DNA from: a virus
Reading direction: 5' to 3' (one strand)
Length of the DNA stretch: 35,360 bases
Virus record (IMG/VR): IMGVR_UViG_3300025671_009225
Location: 1 to 35,360 of that record
Position numbers and translations under genes: made by a program. The notes beneath the pieces are model-generated. The model made no database searches. It had not been told where the DNA came from and worked only from the letters and a program-made list of their open reading frames with translations. Below, piece after piece: positions 24,664-31,512 of the stretch (the stretch's first letter is position 1; each line of letters opens with the position of its first letter).

Positions 24664-25031
24664 TAAACTATTAAAAAAAAAATTAGATAACTTAAACTTA
24701 TAGGTGATGAAAGATACTCGGATTAAGTTATTTGTTCTTTGAAAATATTGTGATATTGAGGGGTAATTTCGGCAAACTTTTTATAAAAAATCAATTAGTT
24801 TAAGATCGAAGGGCTAGAGTAACCCATGTATTTCATAAGGGTGTAAACGTGAAAACGAGGGACCACTCAAGGTACATAAAGGACTCAAACGACCCTGTTA
24901 TCACAAACTTATTAAGGATAATGAAGAATGGATTCAGCAAATTTATTCAAAAACTTGTGGTGTTTAAAAAAACCATTCTGTTATCCTAATATATTAAAAG
25001 GGGGTTACTGAAAAGTTTTCCCCTTTTTTTA
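24664..25031 (+). ncRNA. structured non-coding RNA, about 368 nt
   Basis: The transcript runs from a clear promoter to a strong terminator with no gene inside; the longest frame is 22 codons. It folds into separate parts. Hairpin 1 pairs ATAACTTAA (24687-24695) with TTAAGTTAT (24723-24731). A long-range stem pairs TTGTGATA (24748-24755) with TATCACAA (24899-24906), continued by AGGG (24759-24762) with CCCT (24893-24896). Inside are ACCCATG with CAT-AA-GGGT and a small CGT-GAAA-ACG hairpin. Hairpin 3 pairs AGGATAA and AGAATGG (24915-24931) with CCATTCT and TTATCCT (24973-24987). It does not look like tmRNA or RNase P RNA. A partner of the TROVE-related protein is the leading idea. Confidence 0.8.
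24996..25031 (+). terminator. Rho-independent terminator of the structured RNA
   Basis: AAAAGGGGG pairs with CCCCCTTTT (9 bp perfect). Inside the loop, ACT-GAAA-AGT makes a second small stem with a GAAA tetraloop. A run of T's follows. Confidence 0.93.
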
Positions 25032-25032
25032 T

Positions 25033-25063
25033 TGTCTAAACAAAAATTAATCCTCATATTTGT
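25033..25063 (+). promoter_or_regulatory. promoter of the SPFH lipoprotein gene
   Basis: TTG at 25033, 20-nt spacer, CATATTTG at 25056-25063 (one mismatch). It follows the terminator by two bases. The leader of about 65 nt contains a five-codon frame (ATG 25082) whose role, if any, is unknown. Confidence 0.7.
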
Positions 25064-25132
25064 GATATCAAAATAGGAGTTATGTCGAAAATCCTTTAAA
25101 GAGTAGACAAAATTAAAAACAAGTTATATGAT

Positions 25133-25924
25133 ATGAAAAAAGTAGTTTTATTTTTAAGTTTGATTGTATTAACAATCTCAATGAGTTCGTGTTCAAGTGT
25201 CGAACCAAATTATGAAGGTGTCCTAATGGAGAATTATGGACGAAATGGAGAATCTGATTTTAAATCAGTAAAAGGACGTCAATGGACAATCTTCCCTGGT
25301 GTTAAATTGTATCAAGTCCCAATGTTTGAAACAGGAGGTGACCCTGATATGATTACTATTAACGCAAAAGATGCTGGACAATTCACTATCGACCCATCTT
25401 ATCAATATTCTCCAATGAGAGGTAAAGGTGTTGATATCGTGTTTAATTATAAACATTTAGGTGTAAATGAACCTGAGGTTATGTTTGAACAACTAGAACA
25501 GAGTATCTTAAATAAATTAGTGGTTAATGCATATCGTGAAGAAGCAAGAAATTACACAACAGATTCATTAATGAATAATCTAAATAACTATGAAAAGGTT
25601 GTTGAATCTAAATTAAAGAAAGATTTTGAAGAAAAATTCATGAATCTACAAAATTTAACATCAGGTCTTAAACCACCAGCATCAATGGCAAAAGCAATCG
25701 AAGATAGAAACAATGCTATCCAAAAGGCTAATCAAATTGAGAATGAGGTTAAGGTGGCTAAAATGGAGTTAGAAAAAGCTAGAATCGAACAACAAACCAA
25801 TGAAATCAAATCTAGAGGTTTAACAAAAGAAATCTTAGCTGAGAAATGGATTAACGCTGTTAGATATAGTAGTAATAGAGTAGTAATTACAGATGGCAAA
25901 ACACCTGTCATATTAAATCAATAA
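25133..25924 (+). CDS. SPFH/prohibitin-like lipoprotein
   Basis: A signal peptide with a lipoprotein-type Cys (LTISMSSC, C20), then an SPFH/band-7-like domain (GRQWTIFPGVKLYQVPMFET, TINAKDAGQFTIDPSYQY) and a helical C-terminal arm rich in Glu/Lys (NQIENEVKVAKMELEKARIE). SPFH proteins form large membrane rings. Versions of this gene occur in Bacteroidota phages, perhaps as a cap on the periplasmic side that blocks other phages or stabilises lysis timing; that part is speculation. 263 aa. Confidence 0.85.
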   Translation: MKKVVLFLSLIVLTISMSSCSSVEPNYEGVLMENYGRNGESDFKSVKGRQWTIFPGVKLYQVPMFETGGDPDMITINAKDAGQFTIDPSYQYSPMRGKGVDIVFNYKHLGVNEPEVMFEQLEQSILNKLVVNAYREEARNYTTDSLMNNLNNYEKVVESKLKKDFEEKFMNLQNLTSGLKPPASMAKAIEDRNNAIQKANQIENEVKVAKMELEKARIEQQTNEIKSRGLTKEILAEKWINAVRYSSNRVVITDGKTPVILNQ

Positions 25925-25927
25925 TTT

Positions 25928-26095
25928 ATGAGAAAAAATATATTAATAGTTTTAGGTTTCGTGTTAATGAATTTAATATTCATTTTGGTACATAGATTGT
26001 TATTCCAACACGAACCATTTATGTCGATTATATCAATATTGGGTCATATAGGCTTTCTAATCTTTTTCCCTTATGAGAAATCGATAAAAAATTAA
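25928..26095 (+). CDS. small two-segment membrane protein, 55 aa
   Basis: ATG 25928 to TAA 26095, three bases after the lipoprotein stop. Two hydrophobic segments (ILIVLGFVLMNLIFIL and SIISILGHIGFLIFF) with a basic end. It is probably co-expressed with the SPFH protein and could interact with it in the membrane. The terminator just after the stop supports the gene's end. Confidence 0.7.
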   Translation: MRKNILIVLGFVLMNLIFILVHRLLFQHEPFMSIISILGHIGFLIFFPYEKSIKN

Positions 26096-26105
26096 AAAAA
26101 AATGG

Positions 26106-26137
26106 GGTGAGACTTAAATGTTTCACCTTTTTTTTTT
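26106..26137 (+). terminator. Rho-independent terminator
   Basis: GGTGAGAC pairs with GTTTCACC (one G-T pair), loop TTAAAT, then a long T-run that also provides the -33 box of the next promoter. Confidence 0.9.
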
Positions 26138-26165
26138 GTTAATTAAAATAAAATAACTATATTTG
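26135..26165 (+). promoter_or_regulatory. promoter giving a predicted leaderless mRNA
   Basis: TTTG (26135-26138), 19-nt spacer, perfect TATATTTG (26158-26165), then TTAT and ATG at 26170. An in-frame ATG at 26191 is an alternative that would allow a short leader. Confidence 0.78.
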
Positions 26166-26169
26166 TTAT

Positions 26170-26496
26170 ATGGTTAATGAAAAAGATAATATGGAAGAAT
26201 ATAGAGATTATTCAGGAAACAAAGTTTACCCACGATTTTACATGGGTGGAATCAGTGACGATATATTGGTTTGTGGTTTATACACTCAACGAAAATATAT
26301 ACCCAATTGGTTCCCAAAGTCGATTAAATTTAAAGAGGTATTTTGGAGAGTATCAACACAAAGCCCACATTTAGTAAATAAGTGGGTAAAACGTGATTTC
26401 CATAATTTCATATTAGAAACAATAACTAAATATAGTGATTCAAAAAAAGTTTTGAATGAAAAATTAAAGGTTATGAATAACGAATTTAATAAATAA
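26170..26496 (+). CDS. hypothetical protein, 108 aa
   Basis: Not recognised. Aromatic-rich (VYPRFYMGG, YIPNWFPKSIKFKEVFWRV) with a Lys-rich helical end. The first ATG is 4 nt from the -7 box; the second (26191) would remove seven residues. Confidence 0.7.
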   Translation: MVNEKDNMEEYRDYSGNKVYPRFYMGGISDDILVCGLYTQRKYIPNWFPKSIKFKEVFWRVSTQSPHLVNKWVKRDFHNFILETITKYSDSKKVLNEKLKVMNNEFNK

Positions 26497-26502
26497 ATAA
26501 AA

Positions 26503-26709
26503 ATGACAGACAATAACAAAACAACAGGAGGGATGGGTTTAGGGACTTTATTATTCTTAATATTTTTGGTAATGAAGTTGGCAGGAATCGGAAGTGTGGC
26601 TAACTGGTCCTGGTGGTGGGTAACATCACCCTTATGGATACCTGCAACAATAGTAATAGGGTTGGTACTATTAGTAGTGTTAATAAAACTCATTAAAGGT
26701 GAATTTTAA
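26503..26709 (+). CDS. small membrane protein (Fragile-X-F-like), 68 aa
   Basis: Two membrane segments separated by WSWWWVTSPLWIP. Short phage and bacterial proteins with the 'WSWWWVxSPLW' motif are often labelled 'transmembrane Fragile-X-F-like'; function unknown. It overlaps the next frame by 11 bases. Confidence 0.78.
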   Translation: MTDNNKTTGGMGLGTLLFLIFLVMKLAGIGSVANWSWWWVTSPLWIPATIVIGLVLLVVLIKLIKGEF

Positions 26710-26923
26710 GATTGGTGATAAAATCAAAAAACCTCGTGGTAAGACAATCTATGAAATATATAGATTTGCCAACCATAGGTTTGGAGATCTAAACGTTATA
26801 CAATTACAAACAGGTAAAAAATATGTTGTAAAATCAACGGATGGTTGGGTTTTATGGGTGTCCATCGAACCAACAAAAAAGTTAAAAACATTTAATTTTT
26901 TATTGCCAAAGAAAACTAAATAA
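26699..26923 (+). CDS. hypothetical protein with GTG start, 74 aa
   Basis: A small, basic, beta-rich protein (FKIGDKIKKPRGKTIYEIYR, then VIQLQTGKKYVVKST) that looks SH3-like. The only reasonable start is GTG at 26699, inside the end of the membrane-protein gene. Function unknown. Confidence 0.65.
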   Translation: MNFKIGDKIKKPRGKTIYEIYRFANHRFGDLNVIQLQTGKKYVVKSTDGWVLWVSIEPTKKLKTFNFLLPKKTK

Positions 26924-26932
26924 CTATATTTG
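26903..26932 (+). promoter_or_regulatory. Bacteroidota-type promoter
   Basis: TTG at 26903, 19-nt spacer, perfect TATATTTG at 26925-26932, within the 3' end of the previous gene. Leader of about 20 nt. Confidence 0.78.
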
Positions 26933-26957
26933 TTTAATAACATTAAAACATATAAAA

Positions 26958-27167
26958 ATGACAGTTAGAGATATATTAAACAGGTTAGATGCGTTAGACC
27001 CAGAAACAGAAGTTAGATTCGCATTTCAACCAAATTGGCCACTAGAATATTCAATAGATGATATTGTGGGGGTTAATATAGATGGTCAAGAAGTTGTTTA
27101 TTTGGGGCAAGGTGAACAAATAGGTTATTTACAAGAAGAAGTTGTTAAGGCTTTATCTTGGCAGTAA
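26958..27167 (+). CDS. conserved hypothetical protein, 69 aa
   Basis: The pattern LDALDPETEVRFAFQPNWPL, then VVYLGQGEQIGYLQEEV matches a family of small proteins found in many bacteria and phages, with 'DPxxEVRxAxQPxWPxEY' and 'GEQxGYLPxE'. It has no known role. Confidence 0.8.
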   Translation: MTVRDILNRLDALDPETEVRFAFQPNWPLEYSIDDIVGVNIDGQEVVYLGQGEQIGYLQEEVVKALSWQ

Positions 27168-27187
27168 TAACATAATAAATTAATAAC

Positions 27188-27787
27188 ATGGAAGGATACA
27201 TTTATTTGGGGGAACATTATGACGTTTTGGGTAGAGAAATATTTATAACGGATAAGAAAATAGGGTTATCTATTAACCCCATATCAAGAGAAAATCAGTT
27301 AAATAGAACAAAAAGTCCTATAGGTTATAGGATTATTGCCGCATACAAAGTGGATGACATGAATAAGGTTGAAAAGATGTTGCATGCAATCCTAGATAGT
27401 CGTAGAGTTCATGGTGAATGGTTTAGGGATGATGAAGACACATTAACAAGTGAATTTATTAATTTCATGAACATTTATGGTGGTGAATTTTTTGATATTA
27501 AAGAAGAAAAGGCAGTTATTTTAGAATCAGAAGATACAAGATTAGTTGAATTAGCTAAAAAGTTTGGTAAAACAACAAAATTAATTAGAAGATACAAAGG
27601 TGTTGACTATGAAGTTGTTTTGGATAATAATGGGTTATTGCACTTTAATGGTGAAGCATTTAACACACCAAATAAGTTATATAATAACGGAATAGTTAAA
27701 CATGTGAATGGTTCAAAAGGTAATAGTGGTACCAACCAATTATCACAATTTATTGTTGAAGAAACTGGTGAACGATTGAAGGATTAA
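27188..27787 (+). CDS. GIY-YIG (T5orf172-like) nuclease with RAMA-like C-terminus
   Basis: Residues 1-80 fit the T5orf172/MUG113 branch of the GIY-YIG superfamily: GYIYL (3-7), KIGLSINP (24-31), R34, E62, H66 and GEWF (76-79). From about 130 the sequence (RRYKGVDYEVVLDNNGLLHF then GEAFNTPNKL) resembles RAMA, a domain attached to restriction enzymes and adenine methylases. Together they suggest a nuclease that senses DNA modification. The two Mom-like genes that follow support that view. The GIY-YIG call is fairly sure; RAMA is tentative. 199 aa. Confidence 0.72.
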   Translation: MEGYIYLGEHYDVLGREIFITDKKIGLSINPISRENQLNRTKSPIGYRIIAAYKVDDMNKVEKMLHAILDSRRVHGEWFRDDEDTLTSEFINFMNIYGGEFFDIKEEKAVILESEDTRLVELAKKFGKTTKLIRRYKGVDYEVVLDNNGLLHFNGEAFNTPNKLYNNGIVKHVNGSKGNSGTNQLSQFIVEETGERLKD

Positions 27788-27813
27788 GACTTTAATAGTA
27801 AAAAAATGATCGT

Positions 27814-27821
27814 TATATTTT
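27814..27821 (+). promoter_or_regulatory. -7-like box TATATTTT, 4 nt from ATG
   Basis: One mismatch to TAnnTTTG, then AATT and the ATG at 27826. A TTT in the -33 region (27791-27793) is a partial match. Confidence 0.45.
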
Positions 27822-27825
27822 AATT

Positions 27826-28608
27826 ATGAAATATTATTTTGAGATAAAAGAAATCGATAAACCTGTTGCAATAGATTTTATTCAGGAACGCCATTATTCT
27901 AAGGTTTTACCTAGGTTAACCAAACATTGGTTGGGTGTTTTTAATGAGGAAGAATTGGTTGGTGTCTTAACTTTGGGTTGGGGAACACAACCTTTACAAA
28001 CTATAAAAAAGTTATTCCCTGAATTAAAATCTGAAGATTATTATGAAATCGGGAAGATGTGTATGGACGATAAAATGCCAAGAAACTCTGAATCACAAAT
28101 GTTATCAGCAGTTATTAGGTGGATAAAAAAGAATTTACCTGAAAAGAAGTTTTTATATACATGGGCTGACGGAATTGTTGGAAAAGTTGGTTATGTTTAT
28201 CAAGCATCAAACTTTAAATATGGTGGTTTTATATGGACCGATATTTATATATCCCCAACAGGTGAGAAAATCCATCCACGAAGTTCAAAGGCTTTATTAA
28301 AAGAAAATGCTGAATTTTTGGGTAAGGAAAAGTTATTTTGGATGACCCCTGATTTTATGAAATTAAAAGGCATTAGACGAATCAGAGGCAAACAATATAG
28401 ATACATATTCCCACTAAATAAGGAAGCTAAAAAAATATTAAAAACAGGTAGCACTGTTGAATGGGATTTGGAATACCCAAAAGAAGATAACCTACAATGG
28501 AAGGAACAAAAAGGTAAGGGGTTATATGTTTTATTGGATGGTAAACCTGAAATGGATTTGTCTGTTGTTGAGGTGAATGAAAAAAATGTTAATGCACATA
28601 AAAAATAA
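27826..28608 (+). CDS. Mom-like DNA-modification acyltransferase-fold protein, copy 1
   Basis: Follows the pattern of the Mu Mom family (a GNAT-like fold): AIDFIQERHYS (15-25), LGVFNEEELVGVLTLGWG (36-53), YEIGKMCM (73-80), PRNSESQMLSAVIRWIKK (85-102), FLYTWADGIVGKVGYVYQAS (109-128) and NFKYGG. Mom converts adenine to a carbamoylmethyl derivative and blocks restriction. Its sequence is diverged: the usual E-L-x-R-L is E-I-G-K-M, so the substrate may differ. It overlaps copy 2 by one base. Confidence 0.8.
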   Translation: MKYYFEIKEIDKPVAIDFIQERHYSKVLPRLTKHWLGVFNEEELVGVLTLGWGTQPLQTIKKLFPELKSEDYYEIGKMCMDDKMPRNSESQMLSAVIRWIKKNLPEKKFLYTWADGIVGKVGYVYQASNFKYGGFIWTDIYISPTGEKIHPRSSKALLKENAEFLGKEKLFWMTPDFMKLKGIRRIRGKQYRYIFPLNKEAKKILKTGSTVEWDLEYPKEDNLQWKEQKGKGLYVLLDGKPEMDLSVVEVNEKNVNAHKK

Positions 28609-29315
28609 TGGAAAAGTTTAAGAAAAATGATTATATATTAAAGTTGGTTGATAAAAAAACTGCTTATGAGTTTATAAGGGTTCATCACTATTTGGGTGAT
28701 GCAAAGTTTTTCTCTAAATTTGCCTATGCTTTATACCATAAAGATTCTGATAATATTTTGGGTGTGGCAACTTTTTCTAATCCACAGGGTAATGTTGCTC
28801 TAAAAGGTTGGTTTGGTTTGCCAAATACAGACCAAAGTGTACTAGAATTATCTAGATTATGTGTTTTACCTGAATTAAATGGAACCAACGCAACCTCTTT
28901 TTTATTAAGTGGTTCTATTAGGTTATTAAAAAAAGAATGGGTAAGGGCTGTTATAACTTTAGCTGATGATAGTAGACATATTGGAAGTATCTACCAAGTG
29001 TGTAATTTTACCTATTATGGGTTGACCGATAAAAAATCTGATTTCTTTTCATTTACTGATGGTGGTAAGGTTAACCCCAGAGGTACAACAAAAGAAAAAC
29101 AAGGTGTTTGGATTCCTAGGACTAGAAAACATAGGTATGCTTATATAATCGATAAAAATCTTATTTGTAATTATAAACAAGAACAAAGACCTAAAAAGGG
29201 TGAAACAAACACATATGATTGTTGTGGTGGTTCGGAGATGGTTCATGATAAAAGATTTGATAAAAAATATTCATGTCCTTTATGTACTGGTGAATTGGTT
29301 GAATTGTTATTTTGA
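28608..29315 (+). CDS. Mom-like DNA-modification protein, copy 2, with zinc ribbon
   Basis: The closer Mom relative: VHHYLGD (25-31), VLELSRLCVLPEL (78-90), NATSFLLSGSIRLLKK (94-109), ITLADDSRHIGSIYQVCNFT (116-135), Y-Y-G. The C-terminus has CC (205-206) and CPLC (223-226), a zinc-ribbon-like end. The pair of fused-coupled genes suggests two subunits or two specificities for the same base modification. Confidence 0.87.
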   Translation: MEKFKKNDYILKLVDKKTAYEFIRVHHYLGDAKFFSKFAYALYHKDSDNILGVATFSNPQGNVALKGWFGLPNTDQSVLELSRLCVLPELNGTNATSFLLSGSIRLLKKEWVRAVITLADDSRHIGSIYQVCNFTYYGLTDKKSDFFSFTDGGKVNPRGTTKEKQGVWIPRTRKHRYAYIIDKNLICNYKQEQRPKKGETNTYDCCGGSEMVHDKRFDKKYSCPLCTGELVELLF

Positions 29316-29317
29316 TG

Positions 29318-29326
29318 ATATTTATA
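29318..29326 (+). promoter_or_regulatory. putative late promoter ATATTTATA, 4 nt from ATG
   Basis: The element ends 4 bases (TTAT) before the ATG at 29331, the same spacing as the -7 boxes at 8622 and 26158. This places the late element in the -7 position. Confidence 0.55.
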
Positions 29327-29330
29327 TTAT

Positions 29331-30332
29331 ATGAAATCAATAAAACAAATAATTAGGGAAGAAATAAACGATTTTGATTGGACTAAAGATGTGGCACCAC
29401 TACCTTTGGGTGACGAATTTCAATCAGACGATTTAGTTTTTGAGGATGATCCCGATTATAAAATCAATATGTTCGATAATAAAGTGGTGGTTAATTTATC
29501 TAAAAATCATTTTATTAAGGGTTTTATGGGTTATAATGAATATTGTGAGTTTTATTTGGAACCATTTTTACAATATGGACCTGATTATGAACCATATGAT
29601 ATCGATAGTGAATATGATAGTTATGATGAACGTTATGTTATTAGTTATTTACATGATGAAGAAAAACAACAATTAACCGAAATGATCAAGAATAATCTAG
29701 GGTTCAAGAACTTTAACATAGAAGATTATGTGAGAGATTGTTCGGAATTAAATAGTTTTTTACAAATGTTACCGATAACGGATTGGCATGATTGGGATAG
29801 ATTTGTTACTGATTTATTGAGTGATGTATCTTACCACATCAATCATAATAGATGGGTATCTTTGGGTAGGTTGTATGAAGAAAAATTGAATGAATGTGGA
29901 TTTGAATATTTGGATTACCTAAATAGTAATAGATCTTTGGTTACAATAACATATAGAATGAACCAAATAAACGACGACCTAACAACAACAATATATAATT
30001 CATTAAAACCTATTTCAGATGTTTGTTGGACTGAAGTATGGTATGATGATTATGATGTTAGTGGTTATGAAGAAAATGTTGCTGGATATTTTGAATATTT
30101 TTATGATAACTTTGAAACACTATATGATGATGGTGAATTGGATATACTAAAAGAAATATCAAAAATTGGGTTTAATATTGAATTGGTTTTGGAAAAACGT
30201 GGGATTAAATACGAGATATTGGAAATAGATTATTCTGGTGAAAAAGTTATATTGGCTTATAACAACAATAAAGCTAGTATACCAATAGATGAACTAGGCG
30301 AATTTATATATAACGAAAAATTAGATTTTTGA
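29331..30332 (+). CDS. NDFDW-family protein, possible internal head protein, 333 aa
   Basis: The leader MKSIKQIIREEINDFDWTKD has an amphipathic, basic helix that ends IRE, followed by the NDFDW motif. The body is very acidic and Tyr/Asp-rich (DSEYDSYDERYVISYLHDEE, WYDDYDVSGYEENVAGYFEY), without a recognised domain. A leader ending in IxE is what the T4 gp21 prohead protease would cut, so an internal head protein is plausible. It is followed, 4 bases on, by another gene with the same kind of leader. Confidence 0.75.
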   Translation: MKSIKQIIREEINDFDWTKDVAPLPLGDEFQSDDLVFEDDPDYKINMFDNKVVVNLSKNHFIKGFMGYNEYCEFYLEPFLQYGPDYEPYDIDSEYDSYDERYVISYLHDEEKQQLTEMIKNNLGFKNFNIEDYVRDCSELNSFLQMLPITDWHDWDRFVTDLLSDVSYHINHNRWVSLGRLYEEKLNECGFEYLDYLNSNRSLVTITYRMNQINDDLTTTIYNSLKPISDVCWTEVWYDDYDVSGYEENVAGYFEYFYDNFETLYDDGELDILKEISKIGFNIELVLEKRGIKYEILEIDYSGEKVILAYNNNKASIPIDELGEFIYNEKLDF

Positions 30333-30336
30333 TAGA

Positions 30337-31221
30337 ATGAAAAACATAATTAAAAAAATTATAAAGGAAGAAATTAATGATTTTGGGTGGACAAAAGGCG
30401 TTGAACCAAAATACAACAGATGTTCACATTTTAGTGGTGAGGATAAAGAATTATGTCTAAAAATTGATACATTAAAAACGTTTTTAGTTTATGATTTGGG
30501 GTTAAAAAACATTATAGAAGGTTTGTTGAACACAATAAAAGAGGTTAAAGATATTAATGACGAATATCAGGAACCATTAGAATTATTATACAACACAGGA
30601 CAATACCCTGATATTAAATTTGTTGATGGTAGATATACACACACAAGGTTAATGAATGCTGGAATTGTTAGAGATGAAAAAGGTGAATACCATTATGTTA
30701 ATAAATTAAACACAAATTATAGTGATTTGGCTGAATTAATCACACAACTATTTGTTAAGGGTGGAAAAGTATCTGAATTAAATTCAAAAAATATTGATGG
30801 ATTAAAAACTTATTTATTATCTATAAAACCTAGTATGAAAAGGTTGGTAGAGAAATACTTCAAAGCAGATGAATTAAAAGAATTTGTTAGAAACACAAAA
30901 TATTTTACTTATTTAGGTGATGATGCCGAAAACAAAGTATTAGAAGTATTGGAAAAATTCGGTATGACTAAATTATATCAAGGTAGTAATGGTGATTTTA
31001 TTGATATGTTATTCGGTATTGATTTAATTATGGAATATAATGGTAAAACATATACAATACAAGTTAAAAGTAAGGAAAATGCTTTATATTCGGCAATGAA
31101 AAATTCTTATTATTCTAGAATAAATTATTTTGCTGCACCAACAACAAATGGTGGTATTGTTATTATTAACAAAAGTGGTAAAAAAACTTATTTGGATTTT
31201 GATGGTTCTGTTATTGAATAG
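30337..31221 (+). CDS. NDF-leader protein with PD-(D/E)xK-like nuclease domain
   Basis: The leader MKNIIKKIIKEEINDFGWTK has the same IKE/NDF design as the upstream gene. The C-terminal 100 residues look like a restriction-type nuclease fold: E198 in a helix (DDAENKVLEVLEKFG), D229 in FGIDLIMEYNGKTY, and QVK (242-244) on the next strand (TIQVKSKE). The Q-x-K variant in place of E-x-K occurs in some members. If so, it could be a nuclease packaged and injected with phage DNA, perhaps against host or competitor DNA. Activity is inferred from motifs only. Confidence 0.7.
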   Translation: MKNIIKKIIKEEINDFGWTKGVEPKYNRCSHFSGEDKELCLKIDTLKTFLVYDLGLKNIIEGLLNTIKEVKDINDEYQEPLELLYNTGQYPDIKFVDGRYTHTRLMNAGIVRDEKGEYHYVNKLNTNYSDLAELITQLFVKGGKVSELNSKNIDGLKTYLLSIKPSMKRLVEKYFKADELKEFVRNTKYFTYLGDDAENKVLEVLEKFGMTKLYQGSNGDFIDMLFGIDLIMEYNGKTYTIQVKSKENALYSAMKNSYYSRINYFAAPTTNGGIVIINKSGKKTYLDFDGSVIE

Positions 31222-31244
31222 TTAATATATTATCTTTATATTTA
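31214..31244 (+). promoter_or_regulatory. promoter giving a predicted leaderless mRNA
   Basis: TTG at 31214, 20-nt spacer, TATATTTA at 31237-31244 (one mismatch), ACAT, then ATG at 31249. The -33 box lies inside the nuclease-like gene. Confidence 0.62.
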
Positions 31245-31248
31245 ACAT

Positions 31249-31485
31249 ATGGAACCAAAAAAATACTTAAAAGAATATAGATTAGTTAAAAGGCTAACAG
31301 AATATCCAGCATTTATTGAAGTAAACCCTGATTGGGTGAGACTTGTTGGTTTGGAAGGACGTTTAATGGATAGATTCGTAGAACTACTTAATGAAAGACT
31401 TATGGTAGATTTTACAGACGTAGAACCTGATACTAACACAGACCAAAAATTTTCAATAAAATCACATAACTTTATAGGGTTATAG
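31249..31485 (+). CDS. hypothetical protein, 78 aa
   Basis: Not recognised. Helical, charged (EPKKYLKEYRLVKRLTEYPA, RLMDRFVELLNERLMVDFTD). It has a good promoter placement and fills the space between two certain genes, which supports it over the antisense frame. Confidence 0.65.
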   Translation: MEPKKYLKEYRLVKRLTEYPAFIEVNPDWVRLVGLEGRLMDRFVELLNERLMVDFTDVEPDTNTDQKFSIKSHNFIGL

Positions 31486-31512
31486 ATATTTACTAATATA
31501 ATTAATCTTGTT

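Noticed and set aside
24920-24988. 22-codon frame inside the structured RNA
   Set aside because: It lies entirely within the arms of hairpin 3 and shows no codon bias or start context, so it is more likely incidental.
24664-25031. tmRNA or RNase P RNA because of the length of about 370 nt
   Set aside because: No tRNA-like acceptor or TPsiC ends, no tag frame with the usual flanks, and none of the conserved RNase P blocks were found.
26177-26374. Rightward frame overlapping the 26170 gene
   Set aside because: It is a different frame within a promoter-linked gene and shows no family features.
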